Origin: Candidatus Gracilibacteria bacterium
GTDB lineage: Bacteria > Patescibacteriota > Gracilibacteria > BD1-5 > UBA6164
Length of the DNA: 64,000 nt
Direction of reading: 5' to 3'
NCBI GenBank assembly: GCA_010119145.1
Contig: JAACSU010000007.1
Span: 205,869-269,868, forward strand
Below the pieces are notes generated by a model that was not told the DNA's origin, ran no database searches, and saw nothing but the letters and a program-made list of their open reading frames with translations. Shown here one piece after another: positions 10,764 to 21,892 of this stretch; position 1 is the stretch's first letter, and each line of letters starts with the position of its first letter. The position numbers were made by a program, and so were the translations under genes.

Positions 10764-12794
10764 TTATCAATTTTTTGGTCACAGTTGGATGCCTCTCATA
10801 TAATCTAAAACTAAAGATTCAGTATCACATTGTGAGTTTTCAAAATACATAACACAAAATTGTCCTACTTCTGATTGCATATTTTTATCTTCAATAATTC
10901 ATTGAAGGAGAATATATGCCAGTGACCTGTAAATAAGGTCTCACAAATTTTCTGAGATGAGTATTTCTTTAGGCATAAGTAGGCCATTACTCTCCAAAAA
11001 TATGAGAAATCCATCAATATGTGTCTGAAGTACTGTATCTTCTTCTCAATTATCAATTGCATCGAGGATATTGTAAATGTAACCTTCTACTTCTCAAGAA
11101 AATTCATCCACTTCATCTTTAAAGGTATATTTTGCAATTATATCCTCATATCTTTCTGAACTTCTTGGAGATAAATTTAAGAGTATTTGTCGCATATCAG
11201 ACTTCAATGCGTAGTCATCTAATATTCAGAAAGAGAGTAAATGAGTTCATAAGAGATATGCTTTCATGAAAATATCTTCATCATATGTAATATTGAGAGT
11301 CATTTCATCTAATTCTCAAGAAATTTGATTATAGAAAGCTTGTTTTCATAAAATATGTTTTTGCTCTAATTCTTTTTGTTGTAAACCGTTTACTTGGGAA
11401 ATGAGTTCATCCATATTTGAAATATATATTCAATATTTAGGATTAGGTATAAGTTCTCATTCAAATTCTATATATAAATCAGGTTTGTTTTTTGAAATTA
11501 CTTTCAAGAATTGATAAAAATTATCAATTCTTTCTAATAAAGATTCTGAGTCATCTTGAAGTTCTTTAATTTTAGCTTGTGTTTTTTTTGAACGAATGAA
11601 TTCTCAAAGTACATTTTCTTGAATGGGATCATGTTCTTTAAAATATTGAAAACAGAGTTTTAACATTATATCTTTCAAAGCTTTTTCTTTGATGAGATTT
11701 TTTCTCAAGAGTTCAGAAAATAGCGTGTATACTTTTTTAGTTTCATCTTTTGTATCTCATAATTCTTGAGAAACTTTAAATCATTCAACTTGTAAAGACT
11801 CTAAAATTATACTTAAAGTATCTGATAGTGTCCCATATTCTTCTCACTCAAGTTCGTTTACTAATTCCCAAATATTCATAGACAGGTTCTCTTGAAACCA
11901 ATCTAAATTTTCTGGTTCATCAAGTTGAGTAACATAATCTTTTACTTGATTGGTATACACAGTACCAAATTTTGCAGCAAGAATTCATAGTGATGAAAAA
12001 ACTTCGTTTTCATCGTTTATTCAATCAAATTCTCAATTTTTCATAACATGGATTCAAAATTCGAGTATTTGCTCACCAAGTGATAAAGTAGATAATTTTC
12101 AATAAAAATTATTAATTCAATCTAGAGTTTTATTTTGGGTTCATCTTGATACTATTTTATGATTTTCTCTGAGCTTCTCTAGTTCCCATTTTCTATATTG
12201 CTCTACCAATTTTTGAAATGTTAAATATCTTCTCTGAAAGAGTGGATGAATATTTTTAGTTTTTCCATCATAGATATAACTTAGATCTGGAGCAATAACT
12301 TTTAATATATTTATAAAAACAATAAAACCTTCGAGCGATTCATTATATTTATTTTTTACATCGATTTGAATTTTTTCTGATTTTGTAGGATCTAATAGTG
12401 TTGTATTTTCTTGTACAATAAATCATTTTTCCAGACTTTCTTGTAGCTCTAGACTAAAGTCTTTTTTCGAAAATACTGTAAGTTTTTTACATAATACATG
12501 TACTTGTCAGTACATATATGGGCTATCATCAAAAAATCAATTTTGTAAAAGATTGAAAAGGATTTTGATATTTGAATCAAGATTTATAGTTTCATTTGTA
12601 GAAGTGAATATATTTGGAAGATATTCTTGAATAATGGCAGTATATCATGCTCATTTAGTTCATTCTTGTTTAAAATCCATTCCTGCTTCTAATTCTTCAG
12701 CAAGATTTTTGCAATATCGTACAAATTTATAAATACTTGTTTGTAATTCTAAACTTCAATCTATAAAACTCTGAGCATCAATGGTATCTTTCAT
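10764..12794 (-). CDS. Large hypothetical soluble protein
   Basis: 676 residues without a signal peptide or membrane helix, acidic, rich in predicted helix and with more than 25 UGA-coded glycines. It opens MKDTIDAQSFIDGSLELQTS. Segments such as RKWELEKLRENHKIVSRG and VNGLQQKELEQKHILG look like coiled-coil or linker helices. No enzyme motif is seen. ATG at 12794 is the first in the frame after the intergenic gap. Context is limited to the similar-sized unknown gene downstream. Confidence 0.7.
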
Positions 12795-12875
12795 ATAAAC
12801 GAATATAAATCAGAAGTATTATTATTACTATAATAAAATATTAAGTCAAGTAAAGAATATATTATTTATTATTGT

Positions 12876-13472
12876 TTAAACACCTACTTGATGGGTCGTC
12901 TCATCAAAAAGTTTTCCAAAATAATCTCCAAATTCATAGGCTCCATCTCTTGAAAAGTTATGATAGGGAAGAAAGGCATGTCATCAATCAATTGTGTATT
13001 CTGGAAGAGCTGATAGAATATAAGCTGAATGGTCACTAGAGTTTTTATCTCACGTTACTGGGTGAATAAATTCAAACTGAGTTTCAAACAGTTCATATAT
13101 TTCTTCTCTTTGTTTATAGGTCACAAAATCCTCTCTGTGAATTCTTATAAGTACTCCGTTGAGTATATCATCACAATCTCATGGAATGATATTGAGGACG
13201 CAGTTATTAGATTTTTGTAATTTGATGACATCCTCATATGACTCGAGTCAGTATTTTACCCAATACTTTTTTCGGAAGTTTTCAAGTATATCAGGATCCA
13301 TATCTCATGGTACCATTTTGAGATTATAAATTCGCTTAAAACCAGAAACTAATACTGTTTTTGATGTTGAGGTTTGTCATTCATGAGAGGATGTATTGAG
13401 AATACTGCCATATCATATCAAATCTATATATTGTTTATCACTTGCTATTATTTCATCCCACGAAGATTTCAT
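12876..13472 (-). CDS. Gamma-glutamylcyclotransferase-like (AIG2/ChaC fold) protein
   Basis: 198 residues. DLIGYGSILNTSSHEGQ near the N-terminus resembles the YGS(N/L) substrate-binding loop of the gamma-glutamylcyclotransferase fold, and VLVSGFKRIYNL matches the following V-x-G-x-x-R strand. VLIRIHREDFVTYKQREEIY resembles the G-x-hydrophobic strand and helix that usually carry the catalytic acid. Such enzymes release 5-oxoproline from gamma-glutamyl compounds. The C-terminal half is not clearly alignable by eye, so the substrate is open. The gene stands alone between unknown genes. Confidence 0.6.
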
Positions 13473-13609
13473 GCATTATCCATTATAAATTATTTAATGA
13501 AGTATAAAATAATATCTGAGAATTTAAAATTTTTATTAAAGCATGTTTTTATATTTTGACAAACTTCTTAAAAACCTTATTTTTATTTATATATTTTAAA
13601 GAATAATAA

Positions 13610-14551
13610 ATGAATGTACACACACTAGATCAAAATAAGTATTTAGAAGTATGAAATATTTTGAAGAGTAAGTTTTTTTTAAGATTTTTTCTAAAATACC
13701 AAAAATCAACGAAATGCAATGAAAGAAAAAGATATAAAAATTTTCCAAAAGTTGGGAGAAGTAGTTTTTCTGACGAATTTTATTCTGATATAGAAGATAT
13801 ATTTTGAGATACTTCAAAATTAAAACATTTTTTACAAACATTCAGAGAAGAAATGATATCTCATCCTGAAATATGGGATCAGATTAATACTTGATTATCA
13901 GATGAAGAATTCGTGAATACGATAATGAATTTTATGTGAATTTATTTAGAATTATGAATTGCTGAATTCACAATTAAAGAGATTTGCAAAGAGAAAGTTG
14001 ATCAATTAATCTCAGCCGGGAAAGAAACAAGAAATGATATAAATGGATTATCTATTCCAGAATCTTTACAATTATGAAGAGAGCATTGATTATTTCCAAT
14101 AGATTCAGAGTGAGAAATAATATTTTTCCTTTCTAAAGAGTGATGAGAATATAACGTAACTCAGCAATTCTCAAATGAAATTGCAACTGTAAAAAAGGAT
14201 TGAGAAGTATTAAAAATTCACAATCCAGAGTTTATTTTATTTTCTGATGATGATAGTAGAGAAGTTTCTTTAGAAAAAATGAATTCACTTGAATTATTTC
14301 TTAATATATATAGAGCTCTGCATTGAAAATTAGATTATGAATACTGTGTAACTGGTGATTGAATGGAAAATTATGGTGATTTTATTGATAATTGGATTCA
14401 ATCTTTAAGCGATAAATCTTATGATTCAAAAGAAGATATTTTTATTCAACAATGATGAAAATGGGGGAATATGTTTGAAAAATTTTTGATTGAAAATATT
14501 GAAATACTTCGTAAAAAAACACAAAGAGCTTCACTTAAGATTATAAAATAA
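13610..14551 (+). CDS. Hypothetical soluble protein
   Basis: 313 residues with a basic, aromatic-rich start (SKFFLRFFLKYQKSTKC) and an otherwise acidic body. Gly-Gly pairs coded TGA-TGA occur twice (KEGGEYN; QQGGKWGN). No family motif, signal peptide or membrane helix is evident. It ends in TAA and runs directly into a strong terminator. Its position beside the unknown genes at 9596-12794, facing away from them, is the only context. Confidence 0.65.
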
Positions 14552-14583
14552 AAAAAGAGCTTCCAATTTGGAAGCTCTTTTTA
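14551..14583. terminator. Terminator between the 13610 gene and trxB
   Basis: AAAAGAGCTTCC and its reverse complement GGAAGCTCTTTT pair around a 5-nt loop. Poly-T on both strands suits the convergent gene arrangement. Confidence 0.85.
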
Positions 14584-14591
14584 TTGTTTAT

Positions 14592-15494
14592 TTATCCTCG
14601 AAGAATATCTTCGTGAATGCTATCTGCAGCGAGACATCACTCGGCTGCTGACATAATTGTTTGTTTAAATTTGTTTGAGTTTGTCGTCACATCTCAGGCA
14701 GCGTAGAGTCATTTAATAGTGGTTTCTTGTCTTTTATCTACCACGAGACAATTCTCATCATCAACTTCAGGATTCATATGAGAAACAAGATTGATAGATG
14801 GATCTGAACCAATAGCAACAAAGAATCCATCTGCTTTTACAATATTTCAGCTCTTGAGTGTTACGTGCTCGAGGAACATGCTACCATCAATATGGTCTAC
14901 TTCTTCATTCATCATGAGTTCGATATTGTCTTTTTCTTTTACGTGGTCAACCCATATATCCTCAGCTCTAAATGTATCTTTTCTATGAATAATAGTAACT
15001 CTGTTACATATTTCTGCGAGATAGAGCGCTTCAGTAAGTGCTGTATTTCCCCCTCCTACAATCACCACATCTCGACCTTTAAAAAACATACCATCACACG
15101 TTGCACAATAACTTACTCCTTTTCCAAGAAATTCTTTTTCTCCAGGAACTCATAGTTTTCTATAGGTATTTCATGTTGCGAGTATAACGAATTTTGTTGT
15201 AAACTCTTTATTAGTAGTTTTAATACAAAATCATCCCTCTATTTGAGTGATAGAGTCAACAGTATCTTGAAGTATATCACTTCCTGATAACTCAGCATGT
15301 TCTTTGAAACTATCCATTATTTCTTTTCCACTTGCTGAAATAACTCAGGGCCAGTTCTCAACTTTATGACTGGTAGCAAGAGCACCACCTGGTTGTGCTC
15401 CTATGACAACATTGTGTATTTTATATCTACTGGCATACATTCCAGCTGGGAGTCCAGCACTTCAAGCTCCCACAACTATTAATTCGTAATCCAT
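14592..15494 (-). CDS. trxB: Thioredoxin reductase
   Basis: 300 residues. The FAD-binding motif VVGAGSAGLPAGMYASRY is at 7-24, the redox-active CATC near 129-132 (SYCATCDGMFF), then the NADPH-binding VVIVGGGNTALTEALYLA and, in the last third, the second FAD segment DGFFVAIGSDP-like with GECREWDA replaced by DENCLVVDK. It reduces thioredoxin with NADPH in the cytoplasm. Length is typical (about 300-320). It is convergent with the 13610 gene and shares the terminator. Confidence 0.92.
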
Positions 15495-15579
15495 TTATTT
15501 ATTTTGTTTAATGAGTATTGTAGGCTAGTATAATAAAAATACACTGTAAATAAAGAGTAATTTTTATCGAGAAATATAA

Positions 15580-15786
15580 TTAAATATTATTAGTTTGTCT
15601 CTCATTAAGCTCATTACTGAGCATATCAAATCTTTCTTGTTTTCTTTCTACTGTTTCTTCGTCCATATATATCCCAGTAAAAAGAGCATCTTGTTGTCAT
15701 CGGATCAAGCTCATTAATTCCTCTATAGTAGCATTTTTTACACTTTCAGGAGCTCTAAGTATTCATTTTTCATTTAAATTGTTCAT
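15580..15786 (-). CDS. Small hypothetical protein
   Basis: 68 residues, MNNLNEKGILRAPESVKNA at the start, helical and charged (EETVERKQERFDMLSNEL). It is 85 bp upstream of trxB on the same strand, so it may share its transcript. No motif recognised. ATG at 15786 is the only candidate start. Confidence 0.55.
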
Positions 15787-15805
15787 CTTCCAAAGTTATA
15801 TAAAT

Positions 15806-15836
15806 TAAAAAAGTTCCTCCGATTGGAAGAACTTGT
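15806..15836 (-). terminator. Terminator-like hairpin upstream of the 15786 start
   Basis: On the minus strand AAGTTCTTCC pairs with GGAGGAACTT across a 4-nt loop, followed by TTTTTT. It would end a minus-strand transcript from 15840-16070, where only a 29-codon frame (minus strand, about 15845-15940) is seen. Confidence 0.5.
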
Positions 15837-16073
15837 GCTTGTTTTTAAAATTGAGTGCTTTAAATACAAAAAGAAATCCTTCCATTTTTCTGGTAGAAAA
15901 AGTAAAAGAAATAACTCCAAGAAGTATTTTTAAGTCTTATATTCATTTTTTATTTTATAGGTTTGTGCTAAATGTAGAATATGTAATTTTAAAACATAGT
16001 CAAAATATTTCTTCTATTCTTACAATTAATAGGTAAAATAGATTTTTAAAATACAAAAAATAATAAAAAAACT

Positions 16074-17252
16074 ATGTGAATAATAGATTATAGTGAAGTA
16101 TCTGAGCGAGATTTAGAAGCATTGCAAGCAAAAATTGGGAACTGAGAATGAGAACTCAAAGTGTTTGTGGCAGATATATTACCTCATGATGAAGCTCAAA
16201 AAGAGAATTTGGAAGATAGGATGATGGAACTTGAGAGTCTCATTAATACTTTTGGGTGAGTTGTTATTTTAGAGCATATACAAAAACGAGCTCTTCCTGA
16301 TTACAACACGTATATATGAGGAGGAAAACTCGACGAGATAATTCATGAGATGCACCAACAATGAGCAAATCTACTCGTTATTTGAAACATACTTAAACCT
16401 CATCAGATGTATAATTTGAATGAAGAACTTAAAAAAATATGAGCCGTTGCTTGGGATAGAGTTGATCTCATTCTCAAAATATTTGAAAAAAATGCTCGAA
16501 CGGAAGAAACTAAACTACAAATTGAACTCGCTGCAATCAAACATATGTGACCAAGAATATTCAATATGTGAATGGAACTTGGTCGTCAAGGTTGAAAAGG
16601 ATCAGGTGAGACAAACACTGAGACCATGAAACGTCATTTAGCTCGTAGAGAATTAGAAATCAGAAAAGATTTAGAAAAATATAAAAAAGTAAGAGAAACT
16701 CATAGACAAGGTCGAAAACAAAAAGGTTTTCTTACTGTTTGAATTGTAGGATACACGAATGCTTGAAAATCGAGTCTCCTAAATGCACTTACTAATAAAT
16801 GAGTGTTGGCTGAGGATAAACTCTTTGCTACGCTCACAACGAGTGTGTGAAAACTTTGGATTGCTCCAAAGGAAACTTCACAATCTGAGTATATGAAGGG
16901 AACAGAAGTGCTCCTTTCAGATACGATTGGGTTTATTCGAAACCTACCACCTCAACTTGTCGATGCTTTTGCATCAACCCTTGAGGACTCCATAGAATCT
17001 GATCTGATATTTCATGTTATAGACGCAAGTGATCCCAAAGTCGTTGAGAAAATAAAAGTTGTCGATGATATTCTGGATACTATATGAGCGACACAAGATA
17101 AAAAATATATTTTTAACAAAACTGATAATCTTTCACAAGATGAATTGTCAGTAATTCAGGAAAAATTTTCATATTTAGATCCAATATATATATCAACGAA
17201 AACTCAGTCTGGATTTGACGAAATACTAGAACTTATGTTAGAATATAGCTAA
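16074..17252 (+). CDS. hflX: Ribosome-splitting GTPase HflX
   Basis: 392 residues. The N-terminal HflX domain contains YIGGGKLDEI (the family's glycine-rich GxGKLxEI motif) and [19 protein letters not shown], then [16 protein letters not shown]. The G domain begins near 220 with [17 protein letters not shown] (G1), TLTTSVGKLW (G2), [17 protein letters not shown] (G3) and FNKTD (G4). HflX rescues stalled or heat-damaged 70S ribosomes by splitting them. Two P-loop region glycines are UGA. It ends in TAA 20 bp before the possible TTG start of the next gene. Confidence 0.94.
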
Positions 17253-17304
17253 TACTGCTTAATTCTCTGCATTGATAGATTTTCTCAATACATTTTACCT
17301 CTAT

Positions 17305-18375
17305 ATGTGGGATATTCTCGTTTTCTTTATACTTATAATAATATTTGTTTTTTCAAGGTATTTTCTTAGAACTGATATTGAAAAAAAAGAACATACAAAA
17401 TGAAATACTCCACAACTTAATGCATGAAAACAAGAGTTTTTTATGATTTGAGCTGTTGTTATTGTGACAAGCATTTATTTTGCTTCGCTTATTTTTAAAA
17501 TTGAAATGTTACAAAATATTGTAACTTTTACTTTTTCAATATTTGCTCTCTATATTATTTCACTCTATTGCCAAAGAAAAATACTTCTTATTTATGGAGA
17601 AGAAGTTGAGGTTTCAGGGCAAAAATATTTCAAAAAATGATATAAAGTCAGTCTCTTTGGTCTCTTTGTAAATGTATTTGTTTTTTTTATAGGAATATTT
17701 CTTTGTATTCAAATATTTGAGCTCAATACATTTATCCAAATAGGAGGACTTTGGGCTTGAATATTGGCATTTATGTGATTCACAGCACCAGTATGGGCTT
17801 TGGATATGATAGCCTGAATTATTCTTTTACAATCAAAGAACTTCGAGACGGGAAATGTTTATTATATTTATGATAGAGATTTACATGTTTGGATAAAAAG
17901 TATCTCACTGACAGAAGTGAAGTGTATAGATTTACGATATTCAAATCCAATAATGTTTCGTCCCAGTGAATTTCGTAATCTCATCGTAAAAAATCTATCA
18001 AATGGAATTGGATGAAAATCTAATAAAATACTCAGAGAAAAAGAAATATTTGTAGATTATTCAATTTCTCAGGAAGCTGTTGCAAAAGTGTGTCAGGATG
18101 CGTATGATGAAATGTTACTCGATTTGACTGGTTCTGAAGTGACAAATTACTTTTGAGATGATAAATACTTATCACTTGAAATAGATGACTTTGCCAACTA
18201 CGCTGTAAAATATAAACTCTTTTATAGTATAACTAGTCCATTTTATATATTCAAAGCTGAGCGACTGTATAATCAGTATTTATTCAAGCATCAACAAAGT
18301 AACTCATTATATTTTTCTACTCCAGATCTTATCCACCTAGAAAAAACTGACACAAAAAAAATAACTACTGTATAA
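17305..18375 (+). CDS. MscS-like mechanosensitive channel or related membrane protein
   Basis: 356 residues with at least four N-terminal hydrophobic segments (ILVFFILIIIFVFS; FFMIGAVVIVTSIYFASLI; LFGLFVNVFVFFIGIF; AGILAFMGFTAPVWALDM). After them comes NFETGNVYYIYDRDLHVWIK and then SEFRNLIVKNLSNG, the beta-domain pattern of MscS (sensitive to membrane tension), with IFVDYSISQEA after it. ATG 17305 is used; TTG 17272 is also open (TAA precedes it) and would add 11 residues. The stop codon lies inside the terminator stem. Confidence 0.65.
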
Positions 18376-18388
18376 GTAGTTATTTTTT
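18355..18388. terminator. Bidirectional terminator overlapping the 18375 stop
   Basis: AAAATAACTACT and AGTAGTTATTTT pair around a 5-nt loop, with A/T runs on both flanks, between the convergent 17305 and 18401 genes. Confidence 0.85.
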
Positions 18389-18400
18389 GCTATAAAGAAA

Positions 18401-19303
18401 TTACTCAGCGAGTAAGTCATTTACTATTGTCATAATTTCATCTTCAACCTCAACTGAATCTGTTCTGTCGTCTATAATTTCTTGTAGAGCGATAAGAGCA
18501 GCAAGTAATGCAGTATTATCTTGGTTATTTTCAATCATTACTTCTATTCGAGCAGATATTTGTGGTAGTCTTTCTGCAGGAATTTTGTCTAAAGTTTTCT
18601 CCAATCTTTTAAGAAATGCTTTTCTATATTTTTCAACAAGACTCTTTTTTACTTCTTTATATTCTTCTCTGAGTTCTTTGCTTTCTTCTCTTAATTTTGC
18701 ATTCGCTTCTAAAACTCGTTCTCTTTTTTCAATGATATCAATTCCATTTGAGCTAGAACCTATTATTTCTTTTATAGCCTCATAAGAAGCCATAGCTACT
18801 TCTTTCATTTTAGCTCGAATAAGAACTTTATCAGCGTCAGTCGTAGCGAGTTCAAGTTGGTTCTCAAGTGCTTCTAACTGAACTTTTGTTTCAGCTTTCA
18901 AAGTTTGAAGTTCCAATTTTTGTTCACTCGTAAGTTCACTTCATAAATCTCTCAGTTTATTTTTATATTCGTCTTTGAAGTCTTCTCTGTTTTGTTTTGC
19001 TTCTTCTCTATTTGCTTTAACTGAGTCTTTCATTTCATTTTTTTGAGTTTTCATCTCATTTTTTCTCATATCTTTTCTATCTTCGTCTTCATCTTCCATT
19101 TCATCCTCATCTTCCATTTCATCTTCATCTTCCATTTCATCTTCATCTTCCATTTCATCTTCATCTTCCATTTCGTCTTCATCAGAATCTTGAGTCTCAA
19201 TGCTCGTGTCGTCGCTATCGTCTTCATGGTCAGCAAATGTAGTCTGTGCTAAAGGCATTGATAGTAATGCTAGTAACATAAGGAGTGATAAATTCTTTTT
19301 CAT
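18401..19303 (-). CDS. Exported acidic-repeat, coiled-coil protein
   Basis: 300 residues. A signal peptide is clear: MKKNLSLLMLLALLSMPLAQ then TTFADHED, with cleavage probably after AxA-like TFA. Residues about 38-75 are five tandem copies of a six-residue DEMEDE unit, coded by an 18-bp repeat (about 19085-19175). The remainder is a Lys/Glu-rich coiled coil (KEMxxxxNxxKQNREDF-like; SKELREEYKEVKKSLVEKYR). It is one frame; a UGA Gly at 18941-18943 would split it under the standard code. An acidic exported protein could bind cations or the cell surface; no function is established. Confidence 0.8.
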
Positions 19304-19431
19304 AATAAAGTTCTAAATAATAAAATCATTGTAGCACATCAAAGTATAGAGATACTTTGTAAGAGAATTATAAAAAAATAATGTTTTTAAGCCAATTTTT
19401 TGATATTGACCTATGGCATTGTAACTCATAC

Positions 19432-20511
19432 TTAATCTAGTAGTGGTTTATCTATAGATTCCATACTAGTTCTAGATTCTTGAGCTTCTGGGTTTATTTT
19501 CAAAATATCTTTATCTATTATCTCAAGTCTCTTCTTTCAAGTATTAAAATGATTCACTGTAGTAGAGAGAGAGTTTCAAAGTTTAGAATATACTTCTTCA
19601 TAACTGGATATGTCTTTTTGTAATTTTAAGACATATTTCTGTATCTCTTTTGCTTTTTCTTCTATCTGGAGTGATTTCATTCATTGTAATACTGTTTGTA
19701 AATATGCATAAAATCCACTTGGTGAACAGATTATAACTTTTTTAGAAAAACCGTATTCAATGAGTTTTGTAGGTGAGATATCTCAGATTTTGTTTATAAA
19801 AATATCATAGTACATTCACTCTGCTGGAATCAGCATAAAGGCAAAATCAGTGGTGTTTTCTTCTGGTAATATGTATTTAGAAACTTCATCGATTCTATTT
19901 TTTATATCTCTTTTTAAATCTGTAGAGTATTTTTTTATGGAAAATTCATCCTCTGACTGAGTCAGACGTTCATAGTTTTCATGAGGAAATTTAGCGTCTA
20001 TAGGAATAGTTTTGCCTCATAAAAAGAGTCCAGCATCTACCACTCAAATAGAGAGTGCGTATTGTAATTTATATTGATCACTTGAAAACACGTTTTCAAG
20101 AAGCTCTTTGAGAAAATATTCTCAGAGATTTCCTCGTTGTTTCGGGTTTTTTAGTACATTTTCAAGTCCTCTGAGTTGAGCTCCTATATCTTGAATTTGT
20201 TTATTTGTTTCTCACAGTTCCGTGAGTTTCTTAGTTATTTCTTCGATTTGTTTATTTGAGTTTTCAGATATTTTACTACTCGTAGCAAAGGTTCGACTCA
20301 TATTATCGGTCATAGATTTATTACTTTCTGCGAGTTTATAATCGAGTGTTTTTCGTATATTGAGAAGTTGTTCTTGAATCATACTTGAGCTTTCACTATT
20401 TTGGTTTCATCCTTTTGTCTTACTTATTAAAACGAGAATAGCTACTAATACTCAACAGAGTAAAAAAGCTGAGAGCGACAGCAGGATTATAAAAATATCT
20501 ATATTTTCCAT
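19432..20511 (-). CDS. rmuC: DNA recombination protein RmuC
   Basis: 359 residues. An N-terminal membrane helix (FIILLSLSAFLLCGVLVAIL) is followed by a long coiled coil (EQLLNIRKTLDYKLAESNKS, EITKKLTELGETNKQIQDIG) and the RmuC core, LRGLENVLKNPKQRGNLGEYFL, which is the conserved L-x-N-x-K-x-R-G-x-x-GE signature. The family carries a PD-(D/E)XK-like nuclease fold and affects recombination and inverted-repeat stability. ATG 20511 directly precedes the anchor. It ends in TAA; no clear terminator follows. Confidence 0.9.
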
Positions 20512-20668
20512 ATAAGTTTTTAAGAGTATATAGTATGAGTATATAGTATTTTTTAAAACTGTGAAATTTGAATTGAGCTTAAAACTCAATGTTTTTAATA
20601 TATGAGATTTTGTACTTGTTGAAAATATATGATAGTATAGATTTATATTATTATTTTATATGTAAAAT

Positions 20669-21832
20669 ATGTATTTTTTTGAACAAATAAAAACTCAGTT
20701 TATTCTTAATTTAAGAGTAGATTTTGAAGTGCAGGGGGCTCAAAACCCAGAACAAATCGCTAAAACACCTTCTGAAAAATCAGACAAAATAACTACTCCA
20801 GAAAATACCCTTGAACATGCTAAAAAGACATCCAGTAAATTAGATGCTCAAATTAATCAAGAAAAAGAAAGATGACTCATAAAAGATTGAGAATTAGCAT
20901 ACTGAAATATTTCTTCTAAAAATATCGAAACAAATTGATTTGATATGAGAACTGATAATCTCTCTGAATCTATGCCAGCTCCTATAGGCCAAACTGAGTG
21001 AGATGTTTTTAGTTTATGAGAAAGGTATAGTTCACCACAGGAACAAGTAATGTTAGGGAAACTAGCTGAGGGTACGATTGGATTTGATGATCCAGAAGTA
21101 TCTGCACTTGCAAAAGACCTATGAATGGAAGAAGTGTTGCGTACTGCGGGAATTGATTGACTTGGTAAAACTGAAGTTCCTGAGTGAATAGAACAATCAA
21201 CTCCAGAAATGTTGCAATGATCTAAAACTGAAGTTGAGTCAGAAATAGCTAAAATTGATTCTCAAATACAGTCACTTCCGGAAGGCTCTCAAGAAAGACA
21301 AGCCTTAGAAAAACAATCTACTTTTTTATGAAACTTTGCTCAAGCTATCATAGATATGATTGAATGAAAACAACCAGGCTCTCAAGCGTGATGATTTGAG
21401 TGAATTGATGTGGTCTGAGATAAGGATGTACTCGCAAGAGGAATGACTTACACTGGAATACATGAAAATTCTGGAGAAGCGGATAAATTCTTAATGTGAA
21501 TGGCAAAATCAGCTCGACAAACTCCATGGTGTGCCTGATATGTGAGTTATGTACTAAAAGAAGCTTGATATAACATTACTCCAACATTGTCTTCTCAAGC
21601 ATTTATATGAAAAACAGGGAAATGACATGTTGCTTTTTATGCTTGAAATAATCAAATGCTTGGATGAAATCAATCCGATTCAGTATCATTAGCTCCTATT
21701 AGAAAACCTATTGCAGGATGGACCATGCCAGAAGATCTTGAAAAATGAAAAGCATCAAATAAAGGATGAACTCCTCCAATTTGAGCGATAATAGTATTTA
21801 ATAGATGAAATACAGATAGAAATCTTGCATAA
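20669..21832 (+). CDS. Putative peptidoglycan amidase/peptidase (CHAP-like, TIGR02594-type)
   Basis: 387 residues. The first 20 or so (MYFFEQIKTQFILNLRVDFE) resemble the start of the next gene and are not a standard signal peptide. A Ser/Thr/Glu-rich linker runs to about residue 240. The C-terminal domain has TPWCAGYVSYVLKEAG (catalytic Cys), GHVAFYAGNNQM (catalytic His) and LGGNQSDSVSLAPI, the hallmark of TIGR02594/CHAP-like cell-wall enzymes. The strand PIGAIIVFNRGN, which in that family normally precedes the GHV motif, lies at the very C-terminus here. It probably cleaves peptide bonds in peptidoglycan. First gene of a four-gene cluster. Confidence 0.72.
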
Positions 21833-21850
21833 TTTGCGTCACTATCCAAA

Positions 21851-21882
21851 AAATGATATCCTTAAGAGGATATTATTTTTTT
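21851..21882 (+). terminator. Terminator or attenuator between the two hydrolase genes
   Basis: GATATCC and GGATATT pair around TTAAGA, followed by a T-run, 20 bp after the stop of the first hydrolase and 11 bp before the second ATG. It may lower expression of the second gene. Confidence 0.65.
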
Positions 21883-21892
21883 ATACATATGT

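Noticed and set aside
14791-15155. Plus-strand frames opposite trxB
   Set aside because: They cover the conserved thioredoxin reductase frame and have no independent support.
15845-15940. 29-codon minus-strand frame before a terminator hairpin
   Set aside because: Too short, no SD and no similarity; kept only as context of the hairpin.
18938-18946. Gene boundary between two adjacent reading frames
   Set aside because: The apparent stop is a UGA read as Gly; the two parts are one 300-residue exported protein.
19043-19252. Repetitive plus-strand frame (FIFHF-type repeat)
   Set aside because: It is the complement of the DEMEDE repeat of the exported protein.
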